From NCBI GenBank assembly GCA_035705985.1, contig DASSVP010000040.1:1-16656 (forward strand): DNA of 16,656 nucleotides. Reading direction: 5' to 3'. Both the position numbers and the translations under genes were made by a program. This stretch comes from JACVRW01 sp035705985. Its GTDB lineage: Bacteria > Actinomycetota > Thermoleophilia > Solirubrobacterales > Thermoleophilaceae. Below the pieces are notes generated by a model that was given only the letters and a program-made list of their open reading frames with translations, had not been told where the DNA came from and made no database searches. Shown piece by piece: positions 16,596-16,656 of the stretch; position 1 is the stretch's first letter; each line of letters opens with the position of its first letter.

Positions 16596-16656
16596 ATGAT
16601 TCGCCTCGCCGACCTCTCGATTCGCCATCCGAAGGCGGCGCTCGCATGCTGGGCGG
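16596..16656 (+). CDS. Start of a probable MMPL/RND-family transporter (partial)
   Basis: The window ends 20 codons into an open frame beginning with ATG at 16596. The peptide MIRLADLSIRHPKAALACWA matches the usual N-terminus of MMPL/RND-type membrane proteins: a short amphipathic lead, an R-H-P turn, then the start of the first membrane helix with a Trp. AAAGG at 16584-16588, 7 bases upstream, is a credible ribosome-binding site. It is divergent from fadD, with 136 bases between the two starts, where I see no recognisable promoter boxes. MMPL transporters in actinobacteria often export lipids, which would fit the fadD and WS/DGAT neighbours. With only 20 residues the family call is tentative. 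Confidence 0.55.
   Translation, partial: MIRLADLSIRHPKAALACWA

Noticed and set aside
1..16656. Search for CRISPR repeats, tRNA or rRNA genes, transposases, integrases or toxin-antitoxin pairs
   Set aside because: No regularly spaced repeats, RNA gene signatures or mobile-element proteins were seen on either strand; the coding space is filled by metabolic and transport genes.

Overview
This is a GC-rich, densely coding bacterial window with short intergenic gaps, frequent GTG starts and gene overlaps. The mix of families suggests an actinobacterium: duplicated FtsX-type exporters, a TreT-type trehalose synthase, a short MgtE, a WS/DGAT acyltransferase, a FadD15-like acyl-CoA ligase and an apparent MMPL transporter start. 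Thermoleophilia/Solirubrobacterales-like is my best guess. It rests on gene content only; no rRNA or tRNA is present to test it.

Left part (1-6405, + strand): an ABC export module of four co-directional genes. In order they are a large duplicated FtsX-type permease, a small secreted protein of unknown function, a LolD/MacB-type ATPase whose start lies inside the secreted-protein gene, and a second, divergent FtsX-type permease 4 bases after the ATPase. This looks like one transcription unit that exports or remodels something at the cell envelope.

Middle (6480-8437, + strand): a flavodoxin-domain protein and a GT-B glycosyltransferase of the TreT (trehalose synthase) type, joined by a 4-base ATGA overlap. 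A convergent, MgtE-like Mg2+ transporter (8564-9526, - strand) follows.

9541-9807 holds a decayed fragment of a third FtsX permease on the + strand: its C-terminus only, with two frameshifts. It is wedged between mgtE and ackA, and its last codons overlap the 3' end of ackA in antisense.

Right part: ackA and xfp (9775-13240, - strand) form a phosphoketolase-acetate kinase operon that turns xylulose-5-P or fructose-6-P into acetyl-P and then acetate plus ATP. Divergent from xfp is a WS/DGAT wax ester/triacylglycerol synthase (13270-14616). Convergent with that is a long-chain acyl-CoA synthetase (14639-16459). Divergent from the synthetase, the window ends inside the first 20 codons of what looks like an MMPL/RND-type transporter. 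Together the right part is a central-carbon-to-lipid neighbourhood: acetyl units, acyl activation, neutral lipid formation and possibly lipid export.

I see no tRNA, rRNA, CRISPR array, insertion sequence or phage gene, and no clear wholly new defence or biosynthetic system. The points most worth a second look are the trapped FtsX remnant, the unknown secreted protein inside the ABC operon, the flavodoxin-TreT coupling, and the xfp-ackA/WS-DGAT/fadD arrangement.
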